Assembly: GCF_010093595.1 (NCBI RefSeq)
Contig: NW_022985467.1
Span: 183,399 to 247,398, forward strand
Reading direction: 5' to 3'
Source of the DNA: Mytilinidion resinicola
Lineage: Eukaryota; Ascomycota; Dothideomycetes; Mytilinidiales; Mytilinidiaceae
Length of the DNA: 64,000 bases
Under the pieces are notes generated by a model. That model was given only the letters and a program-made list of their open reading frames with translations, did no database searches and was not told the origin of the DNA. How positions within the stretch are numbered: the first letter of the stretch is position 1; each line of letters starts with the position of its first letter. A program made the translations under genes and the position numbers. This document shows, piece after piece, positions 1 to 11,000 of the stretch.

Positions 1-37
1 CAGCAACGAATGATGCTGAATCCCTAACGTCTAATTC

Positions 38-2262
38 CTAGATCCTGCTAGTGACGTCCTGTAGATTTAGCTGTTGAATGAACAGCTCGTGTTTCTGTCG
101 AGGGAGGGCCTTCGTAAGCCCATCTGCAAGCATATGTTCGGATGCCACCCAATCAATTCGTACGTGGCCGGCTTGTACTTCCTGACGAAGCCAGTGATTG
201 TGGATGTCTACGTGCTTTAGCGACGTATTCAAATGCCCGCCCGTTTTGCTGAGTAGTCGAATTGTTTGTTGGTTATCGCATAGGACAGTTATCACCTTGT
301 TTCCCTCGAGAACAAGGTCCAGTGACGTGAACAATCGTTGCCACCACATGAATTCCGACACGGCATTGGAAACAGCAGTGAGCTCGGCATCCGTGGATGA
401 TTTTGTAATATGGTTTTGTTTTGTTGCTTTCCAATCTACAGGGCCCCCAAACAGTTTTAGGATGTAGCCCTGTGAACTACGGCGTGTGATGGAATCGTCG
501 GCGAAGCTGGCATCACTAGCCCTAACGAGCATTTGATCCGTATCAACGGTGCTGCCATCGTAGCAGAGAGCGTAGCCACGCGTTTGGTATAGGTATGCAA
601 TAGCCCTATCAGCAGCATGGTGGTGGCCTGCCGATGGATTCCGGCTAAATTCTGCCAGCCTAGAACATGTACGTGCAATGTCTGGGCGCGTGTTGATGGC
701 TGCGTATAGCAGGGATCCGATTTTTTGTTGATATCCATGTATTGAGATGGCGCCAGCTTCCTGTTCGTATGGAATGAGGTTGTCGATGGCTAAGGGCGTG
801 TGAACCCGTAGTGCATCTTTCTGATGGAATTTTCCCGCAATTTTGTCAAGGTACGAATCCTGACACAGCCACAGCCGTCGTGTGGGTCGATCACGGAGTA
901 TTCGAATTCCTAGGAACCAGCTGGCCTCGCCCATATCCTTCATCTCGTATCTGGCCATAATCGCGTGTTTGAACGCTGTTAGGTGATGGTTGTATTGCGG
1001 CATGCAGCACGCAATGAGATCGTCCACATAGAAGAACACGATGAGATAAGGGCTGATGAATAGACATGGAATTCCTGGCACTTCCTTGAGGCCTAGTTCT
1101 CGTAGTGTTTTGGATTGATCGTTCAACCAGAGCAAGGGGGAACGACGTAGGCCGTATAGGCCTTTGTTAACCTTCAGCACATATCCGGGACGTTCAAATC
1201 CATCCGGGTACCTGATGTACACTAGTTCATCGAGCTCCGGGTTTGTGAATGCCGATACGGCGTCTGCCTGCCAGGTGTTGAGATCTGCTGCTGCAATGAG
1301 GGCAGCACAGGCACGGAACGTTCGCCCAGCTAGTGTTGCTGCGTATGTATCTTCTTCTGTTGCCTTTTGTAGATCCCCGCGTACGCAGAGGCGTGCTTTG
1401 TGACGTAGTAGATGTCCGTTCTCATCGAATTTGTACGTGAATACCCACGTAACAGGGATTGTATAGGGCTTCGAATCTTGGACTGTTCTACAGTAGTGAA
1501 CGTTCCACGGCTCACTAGGTCATCTAGTTCGCGTTTTGCTGCCGCTATAAACCCGTCCCGTTCGGGGTGGTTTTGTAGTTGTTTCCAGTGCCTTGGTGCT
1601 TCCTGGAGAGAGTCTCTGTGAGGGCCTGCTGGTGCAGTAGTAGGGCCTGCCGTATACGTTGCTTGTAGTGCAAGGGCCGCAGCAAAGGCGGAGTGTAGGC
1701 CCGGCAGGGCATCGTCGTACGCATCGCGTTCGGCGATGGACGAGTGCAGGGCTGCACGGGGCTTGGCGGGTTTCTTGTCTCGTACAGGACGAGAGGACGA
1801 ATCTATAGGCACTGTAGATGCCGTAGTAGCCGCTGATGCCGTGGTAGCAGCTGATGCCGTAGTAGCAGCTGATGCCGTGGTCTCAGCTAATGCCGTAGTG
1901 GCCGTAGTGGCCGTAGTGGCCGTAGTGGCCGTAGGTGATGTAGATCCGCTATTCCTGTCCACCCCCGAGGATGCAGAGACCGATCGGGATGATGGCGTAG
2001 CTGATTGTGCGGGGGATCTAGATCTTGGTGACAGCGTGTTCGTAGGTGTAGGCAGGCCAGCTGCGGTTTCCGCGGGCGAATGTTCGCTGTCTGATTCGGT
2101 TGATAGCTGTTGAGGCTGTTGCCGCGGACGTACGATGATGGTATCTAGTAATTCGTCGTCACTGTCACCGTCAACGCTGTATACGCGTGGCTCTCGTTGT
2201 TGTTCCTGTTCCTGTTCATCGTATTCCAGCGTTCGTACAAGCTGTTCGATGGGCACCTGCAA
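38..2262 (-). pseudogene. copia-1 linker, reverse transcriptase and RNase H
   Basis: A low-complexity linker rich in Thr/Ala/Ser repeats is encoded at about 1780-1960. It is followed by the PVRDKKPAKPRAAL stretch that precedes RT in this family. A one-base frameshift near 1480 moves into the RT frame, which is open from about 1475 to 38. RT carries FFYVDDL (the YVDD catalytic pair) near 1025. RNase H carries DASFADD, SSTDAEL and HVDIHNHWLRQEV. The stop at 38 is the natural end of Pol. RNase H matches the 177-residue undamaged RNase H of the second copia (18533-19066) closely, so the two belong to one clade although their LTRs differ. Confidence 0.9.
1795..1935 (-). repeat. Tandem repeats coding Thr/Ala/Ser linker in copia-1
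   Basis: On the plus strand this is a run of imperfect 15-18 bp units (gccgtagtagcagctgat type) followed by 9-bp gtggccgta units. On the coding strand it gives repeated TTASAA and TTA. The equivalent linker of the second copia is also repeat-expanded. Confidence 0.7.
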
Positions 2263-2283
2263 TTCGTCTGCGAGGTCTATCTC

Positions 2284-2441
2284 ACTCAGGTTAAATTGAT
2301 GTGAACTCTGATTTCTATAGACGTCTAGCTAGTTGTATATATACTAGGGGAAGGAAGGGGGGCCACCCCCTGGGTGGCGCGCTAGTAAGTTCAGCTGAAC
2401 ACTGCACAGCTGAGTTTTCAGCTGGGCTCTCCACAGCTGAG
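2284..2441 (+). repeat. Solo LTR inserted in copia-1
   Basis: The segment starts ACTCAGGTTAAA, ends CACAGCTGAG and is flanked by a perfect ATCTC duplication (2279-2283 and 2442-2446). Its start matches the terminal motif of the two copia LTR families in this window. It has a TATATA box near 2335-2342 followed by a purine-rich run, like the copia-1 LTR. It introduces three in-frame stops between the integrase and linker regions. Orientation is uncertain because the termini are near-inverted repeats. Confidence 0.75.
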
Positions 2442-2457
2442 ATCTCAGCTGTGTTCT

Positions 2458-4980
2458 CTACAGCTGATGTTCGGAGTAGCTTTCTAGCATATGAGTTGTT
2501 GATCCTAGGTTGTAGAATTTTTCTTCATCAAATATAACATCCCGTGTTCGTACGGCCTTCTCTAGGCTAGGGACCCAGATGAGATAGATGTTTGATGATT
2601 CGTAGCCCACTAGGCAGCCTATGTGTGCACGGGGCGTAGTCTTCGGCACCTTGGGTAGGCGCTTTTTCAACGTATAGGCACGGCAGCCGAATACCCGTAG
2701 ATGGGCAATGCTTGGGTCAACCGGCGTGATTCCCAAGCTTTCCTGTATAGCAATCCAGGGGGTTTTCCATCCGATGGATTCCGTAGGCGTCCTGTTAAGT
2801 AGGTAGGCAGCTGTATTATATAGGAATGGCCAGAGATTTCCAGGTAGGTTGCACTGCGCACGCAGGCAACGGGCTTTGAGAATAAGGATTCCACCTGCAC
2901 GTTCTGCGCCACCATTCTGCATATAGTTTCCTGGCGTTGATTGTTCTAGGACGATGCCACGTTCACGTATCCAGACACGAAATGGATGATCTTCACGGCT
3001 GCCTAGGGTGCGTTCGCCATCAGTCTTCAGGAATCGAACAGTAACGCCAGGGAATTGAGTTTCCAGCTTAGCTACTTCTTCCATTAGGGCCTGGGGCAGT
3101 TCGCTCGGCGTGTTGATGTTCCTGGTCACGTGATATTTCGTGGATTCGCACCAGAGATGTAGACACTTGGTATTGTCGTTGAAGCCGGGTTCTTCAAATA
3201 TCATATCGAAATGCAGCCGTTCGAACGGCCGTGTAGCATGCCGCATAGGAGAGACACGTGAAATTTGCTGTGTGATTTTGCTAACGGCGCATTGTTCGCA
3301 TTCGTGTATTGCCGGGCCTAGCAATTGAACGTCCCCTTGTGCATCTGGGAGAACAGCTGCTGTTAACTTTTGTACAGCTTTTGGGCGTGCATGGCCTAGC
3401 CGAAGATGCCATAGTAGCCCTAGGGCTGTTACTGATGGCTGGAGTTCCACAGGCCGTGCGGAGTATGCCCCTCGTGCTGGTGGGCGTGCGATGCGTGGCT
3501 GCGTGATGTATGCAGAGATGTCATTTTCCGTTTGGATGTTCTCTGGCTCAATAAATTGGATAACGTTTTGTCCAGCTTTCTCTAGGAGTTTTGCCCAGAT
3601 AACTTCCCTGCCGTAGTCTAGGCTGTATAGGAAATTCCGTTCGTTGTTCCAGAACACCCCTTTGGCGTTCAGTTTCCGGAGGGAAACAATGTTCACGTTG
3701 AACCCTGGGATATAGGCGGAATCGGAAAGCATGGCGTAGTGTATGCTATTTGAACTTTCTAGTGAGATTTTTGCTGTCCCGAATCCCGTGATAGATTCTA
3801 CACCCTTTCCTGTGTAGCAGGCAATGTTTGTTTGTTCAATGTTGCCCGTAAACCAATGCGCAGTATTGAACACGTGCGTTGTAGCACTTGAATCTAGGAT
3901 AACGGAATTCCGTAGCTGATACGGTGGGGCCGTTGAGAACAAAGCTGGTGGAGTAGAGGAACGATCTGGTGCTGAGAATGCAACTGCAAATGCAGAGATA
4001 GCCCCAGGAGTAGGGCCCCTAAATTCCTCCTGCATCTTTCGAATCCGCTCCTGGTTTGTTGGATACTGTTGCTCAAGCGCTTTTTTCACTTTTTCCTGAA
4101 TTCCTGCATCCATCTGCCAGCCAGTAGGACGTTTGTCAGCACAGATATACGGGCAGTTACGCCACAGATGGGTTTCTCCGCATAGGCAGGGCGTCAGGGT
4201 TTTAGGGGAATCGGCTTGTTCTTTTGGTTTGATTTCCTGGCCCTGCAACGTAGTGGCGTAGGCCGAGTGGGGATCCTTGCCCTGGGATGCTAGTTTCTCG
4301 TGTCGCTGTATTCGGAACTTGCTGACTAGATCCGCTAGGCTAGGTGCTGATTCCTTAGCATCCGTTCGGCGTGCAATCTCCTGGCGCCAGTAGCCTGCAA
4401 ATTCTGGATGTTTTCCCATTAGGGACAGTAGAAAGTCAATTTGGGCACGGTTGCCGATGGCCTCAGGCAGCTGTAGTCTTGATGCATCACTGTAAAACGT
4501 TTCCCAGTCCATTAGCCATTTCTCTATGGTTCGTTCCGTGGGGTGGTGCTTCTGCTTCTGCCATAGGTTGTAGATTTCGTGCCGGCGTGCTTCATCCGAT
4601 GGCGCAATGGATTTCTCGAGTTTGGCAAGTAGATCGCGTGCTGCTGAGATGCCGTAGGTCTACGTGGTGTATTTGGCATCCACGGTTTGTAGGATAAAAA
4701 TGCGTATGTCCTGCAGTGATTCCTTTTGCTTGTCGAATAGGACCTTGTTGTCCTTGTATTCATCGTATGCCATCTTCCAGGTCATTTGCGCGGCGAACGT
4801 ATTTTCATCAGCTTCCGGGGGCGCAGGCTTCGTAGGTTTTGGAAGTTGTTCATCGGCGTTCGCATCTGTTGATGGATCGATGATGCCCCATATTCCCTTT
4901 CGTTCGGCCTTTGCCTGGATAATTTGAATCCAGGATTCCCATACGGCTGGTGATGATAAGATGACGTTTTCTGTCGGCAT
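2458..4980 (-). pseudogene. copia-1 gag, protease and integrase region
   Basis: Gag begins at ATG 4980. One frame runs from there to 2458 with a single in-frame TAG at 4660-4662, probably from a tryptophan TGG. A gag zinc knuckle (C-L-C-G-E-T-H-L-W-R-N-C) is encoded near 4150-4190. The protease motif is DSSATTH instead of the usual DSGATTH; the fungal copia active site is D-S/T-G/S-A. A GAG-pre-integrase segment (LWHLRLGHA) and the integrase core follow, with the catalytic D and E region around HFDMIFEEPG and NGGAERAGG. The frame ends at a stop at 2458, where the reading frame appears shifted by one base relative to the linker downstream. Known for the family: Gag and Pol are made as one polyprotein and assembled into virus-like particles. 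This copy looks unable to make it. Confidence 0.88.
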
Positions 4981-5097
4981 TGTGGAAGACGTGATGGAAG
5001 AATAACAAGATTGGTTATGGAGGATTGTGGATCGAGAGTCTATCGAATGCTGATTGCGTTGATTGGTGATGCAGGCGATGATCCGTGTAAGTTTTCC

Positions 5098-5108
5098 GGG
5101 CTCATAAC
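5098..5108 (-). promoter_or_regulatory. Primer-binding site (initiator Met half-tRNA)
   Basis: Read on the minus strand it is GTTATGAGCCC, directly inside the LTR. This is complementary to the anticodon-loop side of initiator tRNA-Met (GGGCTCATAAC), the internal priming site used by Drosophila copia and related elements. The same sequence, RIP-mutated, follows the 5' LTR of the second copia at 13358, which confirms the assignment. Confidence 0.8.
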
Positions 5109-5272
5109 ACTCAGGTTGTGAAGAAGCAGTTCTGTGTTGATTTGAAGAGGCATAAGGCCCGTATATATAACCTATCAAAGGGGGGGGGGGGGGGGGGTAC
5201 TCCCCTGTTCCCCCTTGTTACGGATATGGAAGGATGTAACGCCACTGACACGCTAGTAGTGACAACCTGAGT
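5109..5272 (-). repeat. 5' LTR of copia-1 (164 bp)
   Basis: It matches the solo LTR at 63020-63178 with only about four substitutions. The 5-bp length difference is fully explained by a G tract of 18 here versus 13 there. The termini are ACTCAGGTTG and CAACCTGAGT, an imperfect inverted pair, rather than TG...CA. The second copia (13141-19366) has the same type of termini. A TATATA stretch at 5162-5168 is the likely TATA box. Confidence 0.9.
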
Positions 5273-5282
5273 AGATCTGTAT

Positions 5283-8200
5283 ATGCATCCAGTTCTCAAC
5301 TCATCAGACGAAGCAGGTGTGATCTACTTGCATCACCGGAACGATCACTCTCATTACGTCTTTGGCCGGCAGGCCTCCGGTAGGCCAGCGAAAGGGCACT
5401 GCTTGGATGTGAAGCTGCCTGGCCCGTCAGAAGGTTATCTCAACATGCCCAAGCAAGCCTTTAGGGTCTTGCCCGACAAGGCCAAGAACATCTGGATTTT
5501 GCAAGCGTTAGCAGAGACTACGCTAGCTGTCAACGGCGTCAAGCTGATCGCAGCTGGGAAAGGAAAGACCGAAGGAAATTTCCACAGCTCGATATACCTC
5601 CATCCGGAAGCGGCCAATGAGGTCGTAGTAGACGCGCTGGAGATTCAGATCTGGACCGTCCGCGACGCTGAGCTAGCCGCGAACAAGTCTTTTGAAGATG
5701 TTCCAACCATGGCTGAGTACTTTGCGAAGAAACTCGAGATCGTCGACGGGACGGCGACCTTGGTTGACCCTACGGTTGCTGTAAAAAACATGGACCAGGC
5801 AGTTACTAATGTTAAGCCTAAAGCGAAGGACAACCTGCGCTACGTACTCGAGAAGGGCGGTTTCGGTGACTTTCTGGTAGTCATTCATTCGTTCAGTGGC
5901 AAGAGGTTACTAGGCAAGTTCTACGACTTGGAGAAAGCTGGAGAGAACGCAAAGTGCGAGCGAAATCTGAGGGTCATGGCAAGACTCGATATGCCGGTAA
6001 GTTCAGTAATTCCAGAAAGAGTAATACGCGAATGCTAATTTGAATCAGGACGACCCTGCCATACTCAAAATACTCGACGAGTGCGTCATTAGCAACTTCC
6101 GAGTGATCTTGACGAACACCCCGGAGCGATGGGCAGAGCTCTCAGAGTATCTCAAAATGATGGATTTTCACACCTGGTCTAAAGACGATAGAACGCTTGC
6201 TGCTAATCACTTTTGCCGAGCCATCATGACCGCCTTGGAGAAGCTGCACGCAAAGCGGATTACCATGGGAGAGTTACTGCCACAGCACATCGCCATACAT
6301 CATTTAACAGTATCTGGTGCTAAGGTATTCTTGATCAGCTTGTCAAAAGTCAAGAAGCATTCAACCGCAAATAAAGCGTTCGAGAAGGCATGTCTCAAGG
6401 ACACCAAGGAGGCAGTTCGTGCTATGCGGTTGATCATGATGTATCCTGATCTTCTTGTCGCCGCACATTTTCAGCATACCGAGGGCATTGTGTCCCAGCC
6501 AGGCCCAGTCAAGCGCTCCAATTTGGGGAAGCACGACGAGCAGCCAGCTAAGAAGCGCAAAACTGACGGCGAACCGGAATATTCGGGTAGCGATCATCCA
6601 TACGTTGGTGTTCCTGAGAATCCAGACGCAGCATGGCATTTGAAAAAAGCCCAGGACGACCTGAAAGAGGCGGAAGATAAGTGGAACAAGTACAAACTCG
6701 CCAAAGAGTATGATCCGCTGAGCCACATAGACTCTGTCCTTGGCACAGCAGTGTACAATGCTAAGAGGCGGGTTGTGAAATTCAAGAAAGAGGTACAGAA
6801 AGAGGCAACGAAGCGCGCTTTGGACATTGCAGGGGGGTGGACTATGCCACTAAACACTTCCCATCGCCGAGTATACTACAACAAAGTCACCAATGAGGTG
6901 TCGGAGACCATGCCTCCTGTCGCTGATTACCTTCGCAAAGTCAAGCTATCCGCAGAACATCCAGCCCTCGAGGAAAATAGAACAGACGAAAAGCCGGAGC
7001 ACTGCCAAAATGTTTTAGTACAGGATAGCTACGCATACCGACAACCGCTTGAAGACGTAGACGGAAACTATTCCTTTGGATACCCCATTCTAGACGCGAT
7101 ATTTCGGGATTTTGGCACACTGACCTGGGATTGGACCGCCAAGGAAATCATTCGGCAGATTCGGGTGGCCGAAGGGGAATGCAGTGATCCCTGGCGTACT
7201 CTGGATGTCGTCAAGTCCTGGAAAGTGCATGCGAAAGATAGTCCTGATGGAGACGTGTTGGTCGATATGAAGGATCTTGGGACATTTTTCGGGTTCATTC
7301 TGCAAATCTGGCCGACGTGGGGTAAGACTCTTCAGACAAAGGCGAAGGCTTACATTGACAAGGTGAAAAATCCGGACTTTTGCCTTGGTAAAGATCTTCG
7401 GGCATTGGCGAGAGACCTAGCTAGTTTGGGCAACATGCCTTCACAGTTAGCGGACGCCTTCAAAACTCTCTTGAACTGCAAGATCGGCAATTTCTTTGAG
7501 CTCAACAACACATTCAAGCTGTGGTACCACGTACCCAGCAGCATGTTCAATGGAACCCAGCTTCTATCTATGGCTGACAAAGGTCCTTACGAGCGGTGCA
7601 AAGAGTCTAGTTTCCGTCCTCCATTCCAGCAGGTAAGAGGCGATCCAAAGCTGGAGGGACACTATATCAGCATAGACCTCCTACCCAAGTTGGCGAAAGA
7701 GCTTGAAATGGAAGTCGTAGGAACGCCGGCGGAGCCATCGGAACGCACAGTAGACGCAGCCGACTTCTCGATCGTAGACTCGAGGCGCTCCATGATTCTT
7801 GTCAAAAAGACCTCTTTGCGATGGGCAGAACTGGATAGGATCACGAGGAATATAAATTTCCAATTGCACGGAAAGTTACGCGAAGTTACCCAGGCCCATT
7901 TAGAAGGATACTTCTTCAACAAAGAAGCAAAGATTCCTGATAACGTCGACCGTCCGGAGCATTGGTATGACTTCAACTTGCGGAAGTACCCCTTTGCGTC
8001 TTATATTACAAACACCGACACAGCTGATGAAGAAGCGTATTCTACACCTTCGCAGTCAGTCACCCCGGTAGTAGACGAGATGTTGAAAAAACAGCTTCAA
8101 AAGCAGGCGTTGAGTCGAATTGGTCCTTGGCTTAAATCAACGCGCGAGCGTCGCATCCCATCAAAACTTCGTCGCACCCCAGTAGAACCTCGTCGCACCC

Positions 8201-8589
8201 CAGTAGAGCCTCGTCGTTACCCAGTGGAGCCCTTTTGCGATCCAGTGGAGCCTCATCCAGTGGACGATTCGCAAGTAGGCCACCAACAAGAGATTGTGGA
8301 GCAGGAAGCATCATCGTCATCCCAGAGAACAGTCAAAGCGCCAGAGCCTAAACAAGTGAAAGAAGGAGCGTGGCAGGCAGATGACTTCTGGGTGGATTCG
8401 GCTGTCGCGGAAGAGGATGATGAGGGGTGGGAGACTGACGACGAAAGCGACTGGGAGACCATCACGGACGACGACGACAACGAGGTCCGATTCGATAATC
8501 AGGACATGGTATTCGTCGTGGTTGATAAGGATAGTGAGTCCAACTCTGATGAAGGAGCAACTATTTTGGTGTATGTGAGGGAGGAGTAA
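5283..8589 (+). CDS. FHA-like / pseudokinase / WW-like multidomain protein
   Basis: Two exons, 5283-5996 and 6049-8589, give 1084 residues. The 52-bp intron has GTAAGT, GCTAAT and CAG. Residues about 12-110 resemble an FHA domain (FGR at 27-29, then an NG turn). Residues about 186-370 resemble a protein kinase: GGFGDF near 192 for the Gly loop, then KRLLGKFY and LHAKRIT near 304. The HRD catalytic Asp and the DFG motif are absent, so this is probably a pseudokinase. A basic PAKKRKTDG stretch near 404 could be a nuclear signal. A charged, probably coiled-coil region (435-495) leads to a WW-like segment (GGWTMPL...VYYNK...MPP, about 499-528). Further on are PVEP repeats (946-976) and an acidic tail. 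A paralogue follows at 9115. The start is uncertain: the paralogue has about 40 more N-terminal residues, and a copia LTR ends 10 bp upstream. Function unknown; phosphopeptide-dependent scaffolding is only an inference. Confidence 0.85.
8155..8262 (+). repeat. PVEP-coding tandem repeat inside the FHA-pseudokinase gene
   Basis: Four to five imperfect units encode R-R-x-P-V-E-P. The first two are nearly identical (cgtcgcaccccagtaga), and later ones diverge. The segment sits between the conserved C-terminal domain and the acidic tail. The paralogue lacks a clear equivalent, so the array is probably a local expansion. Confidence 0.7.
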
Positions 8590-9114
8590 GGCAGGTCACC
8601 TTCTCTCGTCGAGAGATCTTGTCGGGGCATTTGAGTACTTCGAGTTTCCTAATCCTTTGGCGCGATAAATATTCCTAACTACAACGAAACGGGTTAATGA
8701 AACCACACAATATACCCCGACTCTTATCGGTTTGTCTGTGCACGTCTAACAAGCCTTTGGTGACACTTGGATTTAGTTTAAGTCACGTTGTATATGTACA
8801 TCAGCGCTGGACGTTCCTCCAGCAAACCACGCAGCCAAAAGACTCAACTTCTAGTAGATAGAGGAACCACGCTTATCGCTATAAGTGCCTTGGTGGCTCC
8901 ACATGTGCTCATATGGTGGAAACTGCTGTCTTATATAGTCTTTTATAATCATAAAACGCGTGAAAAATTGTTTGGTGGTCGAGGTGGTTGATATACCAAT
9001 TGAACTTACCATGCAGACGTTGAAACCCGAAATATTTTTATACTGTTGGCCCAACCCGCATCGACAATGTAGAAGCACGATACATTCTGATGAGATTCGG
9101 CAGATGGGATTGGA
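8590..9114. other. Intergenic, nothing recognised
   Basis: This lies between the intact FHA-pseudokinase gene and its decayed paralogue. It presumably holds a 3' UTR and the former promoter of the pseudogene. No ORF or repeat was recognised. Confidence 0.5.
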
Positions 9115-11000
9115 ATGAACCACCATTCCGCAGCGGGGCTCGATTCGCTACAAGGATGGCGGATGATACCTCAGCCCCAGGAGTCGGACGGTGAAGACTA
9201 TATGAAGTCAAATCCATCGTACACTTATCCCGAATACGATCCAAATGGGTGTATCATATTCTGTCAGGATCGGCAAGACATATGGGACTGCACTTTCGGT
9301 AGAGATCACGAGGACGACTTTCTGCTCCCCTACAACGAGCAGGGTGTCAAGGTCATGCCACAAATAGCTTTTCGCATCGTCCCGAGCAAGAAACACAATC
9401 TCTGGATGGTCCAGGCGCTGTCCAAACAGTTCATCCGACTCAATGGTATATACCTATCGTATATTCCAATCTGAAAACCCCCAAGGCCTACTTTTCGGTG
9501 TTACTGAATCCGGAGCGCTGTAATCAGATTCGAGTGGGGGAGATCAAGGTCCTTCTCTGGATAGTGCGGGAGGCGATTCACTGTTCTGGAAAACCGCAGA
9601 GGTTCCGGCAGCAGTGGACCTATTTGCCAAGAAGCTTCAGGTAAAAGGCTCAATTGGCACTCCGACGGCCGATCAACGCTCTATGCGCGAGATTCCTAAC
9701 GTGAATACGTATCAACTTAAGCGATATATCCTGGACAAAAATCCAATATCCCCACTTACTATGAAGATCGTGAATCTGTTCACTGGAGAGGTTTACGCCG
9801 GCATTTTTTTCAACCAAGACCACGACGAGACACTTGAAATGAGTCTCCTCCGATGCATTGGAGTAAGTGTTCCGTCATATAATCCTACCTCAAATCACTG
9901 ACGCACGATAGAAGCAACCTTCGATCCTGGCGTATACTGGCGAAATCCAGATAGACAGTAACAGGGTCTTTTTGTCAAGTGCACATGACGCCTATTTACC
10001 TCTCGATGTCTACATGGAACGAATGAACTTCGAGACACGAACACACGAACAGGAGAAGATCGCGCAGCCGCAGCAGGTCACTTGTTTCGAGAACTGGTTT
10101 ACACTCTGGAAGTTCTTACCAAGCAGCGAATCATTCATGGAAGCGTCAATCCAAGGGCAATATGAATTCATCATCTCGGTCCTTCCGGCGCCAAGATTCT
10201 CCTTCGGGAGTTCTCCAACGCAAAGATGTTTGACGCCGCATCCGATGAGTTCCTGGCGCCGAGTAAAGAAGAAGCTAGGAAAGTTTTACAAGTCGTGCGT
10301 TTCTGCGCGGCCTATGCGAAGCTCAAAGCGGTTGCAGTTGGGCAGTTTCTCCCTGACATTGCCCCACTATCAAGGGATTACGGGGTCGGAGATACGATGC
10401 CACCTCCAGCGAGCACTGGGACGAGACCGAACGAAACTGAGAAAGGTTTTTATGCAGCTGAGGAAGCGCACGAACTTGCAAAGATGAAGTGGCTTACTTA
10501 CAAACGTAACCCTGGCTACACTCCGCTCAATGGAAAAGACAGAAGACTCGCCATGGCAGTATACAATACCTAAGTGCGGGTGAAGAAATTACGAATAGCC
10601 GTCCAGCAGGAGGCTGCCAGCCAATCCAAGAAGGACGAGGACCTACGACCTGGCTGGAGGCACTTTATGGATGCCAACGGAGGTCCTGTCCATGTTCACC
10701 TGGAGCGTCAAGTTATACCGTCCGTCTACCCTGAAGCCCTGTATATGGGAGGAGAGAACAGCGCCCGCGGCCCAGAATCTGGAGACGCTTCGCTTGCGTT
10801 CCATATATCTAGCAATAGAAAGGTTATACGCGTATTCGGAACTCATCGAGCACATCGATGATTGGATACGTCTAGGACACCCAATGTTCAGTCGTCTAGT
10901 TCAAGCTCTTCAGAAGGCGCTTCACCTTTGGGAGTGGTCAATCCTGGAAATTTGTAAGATATTACGGAACATCGAAAGGGATTGTCCGGATCCTTGGCGC

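Larger units (their letters stand above)
1..5272 (-). mobile_element. Ty1/copia LTR retrotransposon, copy 1 (3' end outside window)
   Basis: Reading leftwards from the 5' LTR (5109-5272) come a primer-binding site, gag with zinc knuckle, protease, integrase, a low-complexity linker, reverse transcriptase and RNase H. The domain order (integrase before RT) is diagnostic of Ty1/copia. Only 37 bp follow the last stop codon, so the 3' LTR lies outside the window. The first five bases right of the LTR, AGATC (5273-5277), would be one target-site duplication. The element is not RIP-decayed but is coding-defective: a stop in gag at 4660-4662, frameshifts near 2500 and 1480, and a solo LTR inserted at 2284-2441. 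Its right end lies 10 bp from the start codon of the neighbouring gene, which is transcribed divergently. Confidence 0.95.
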
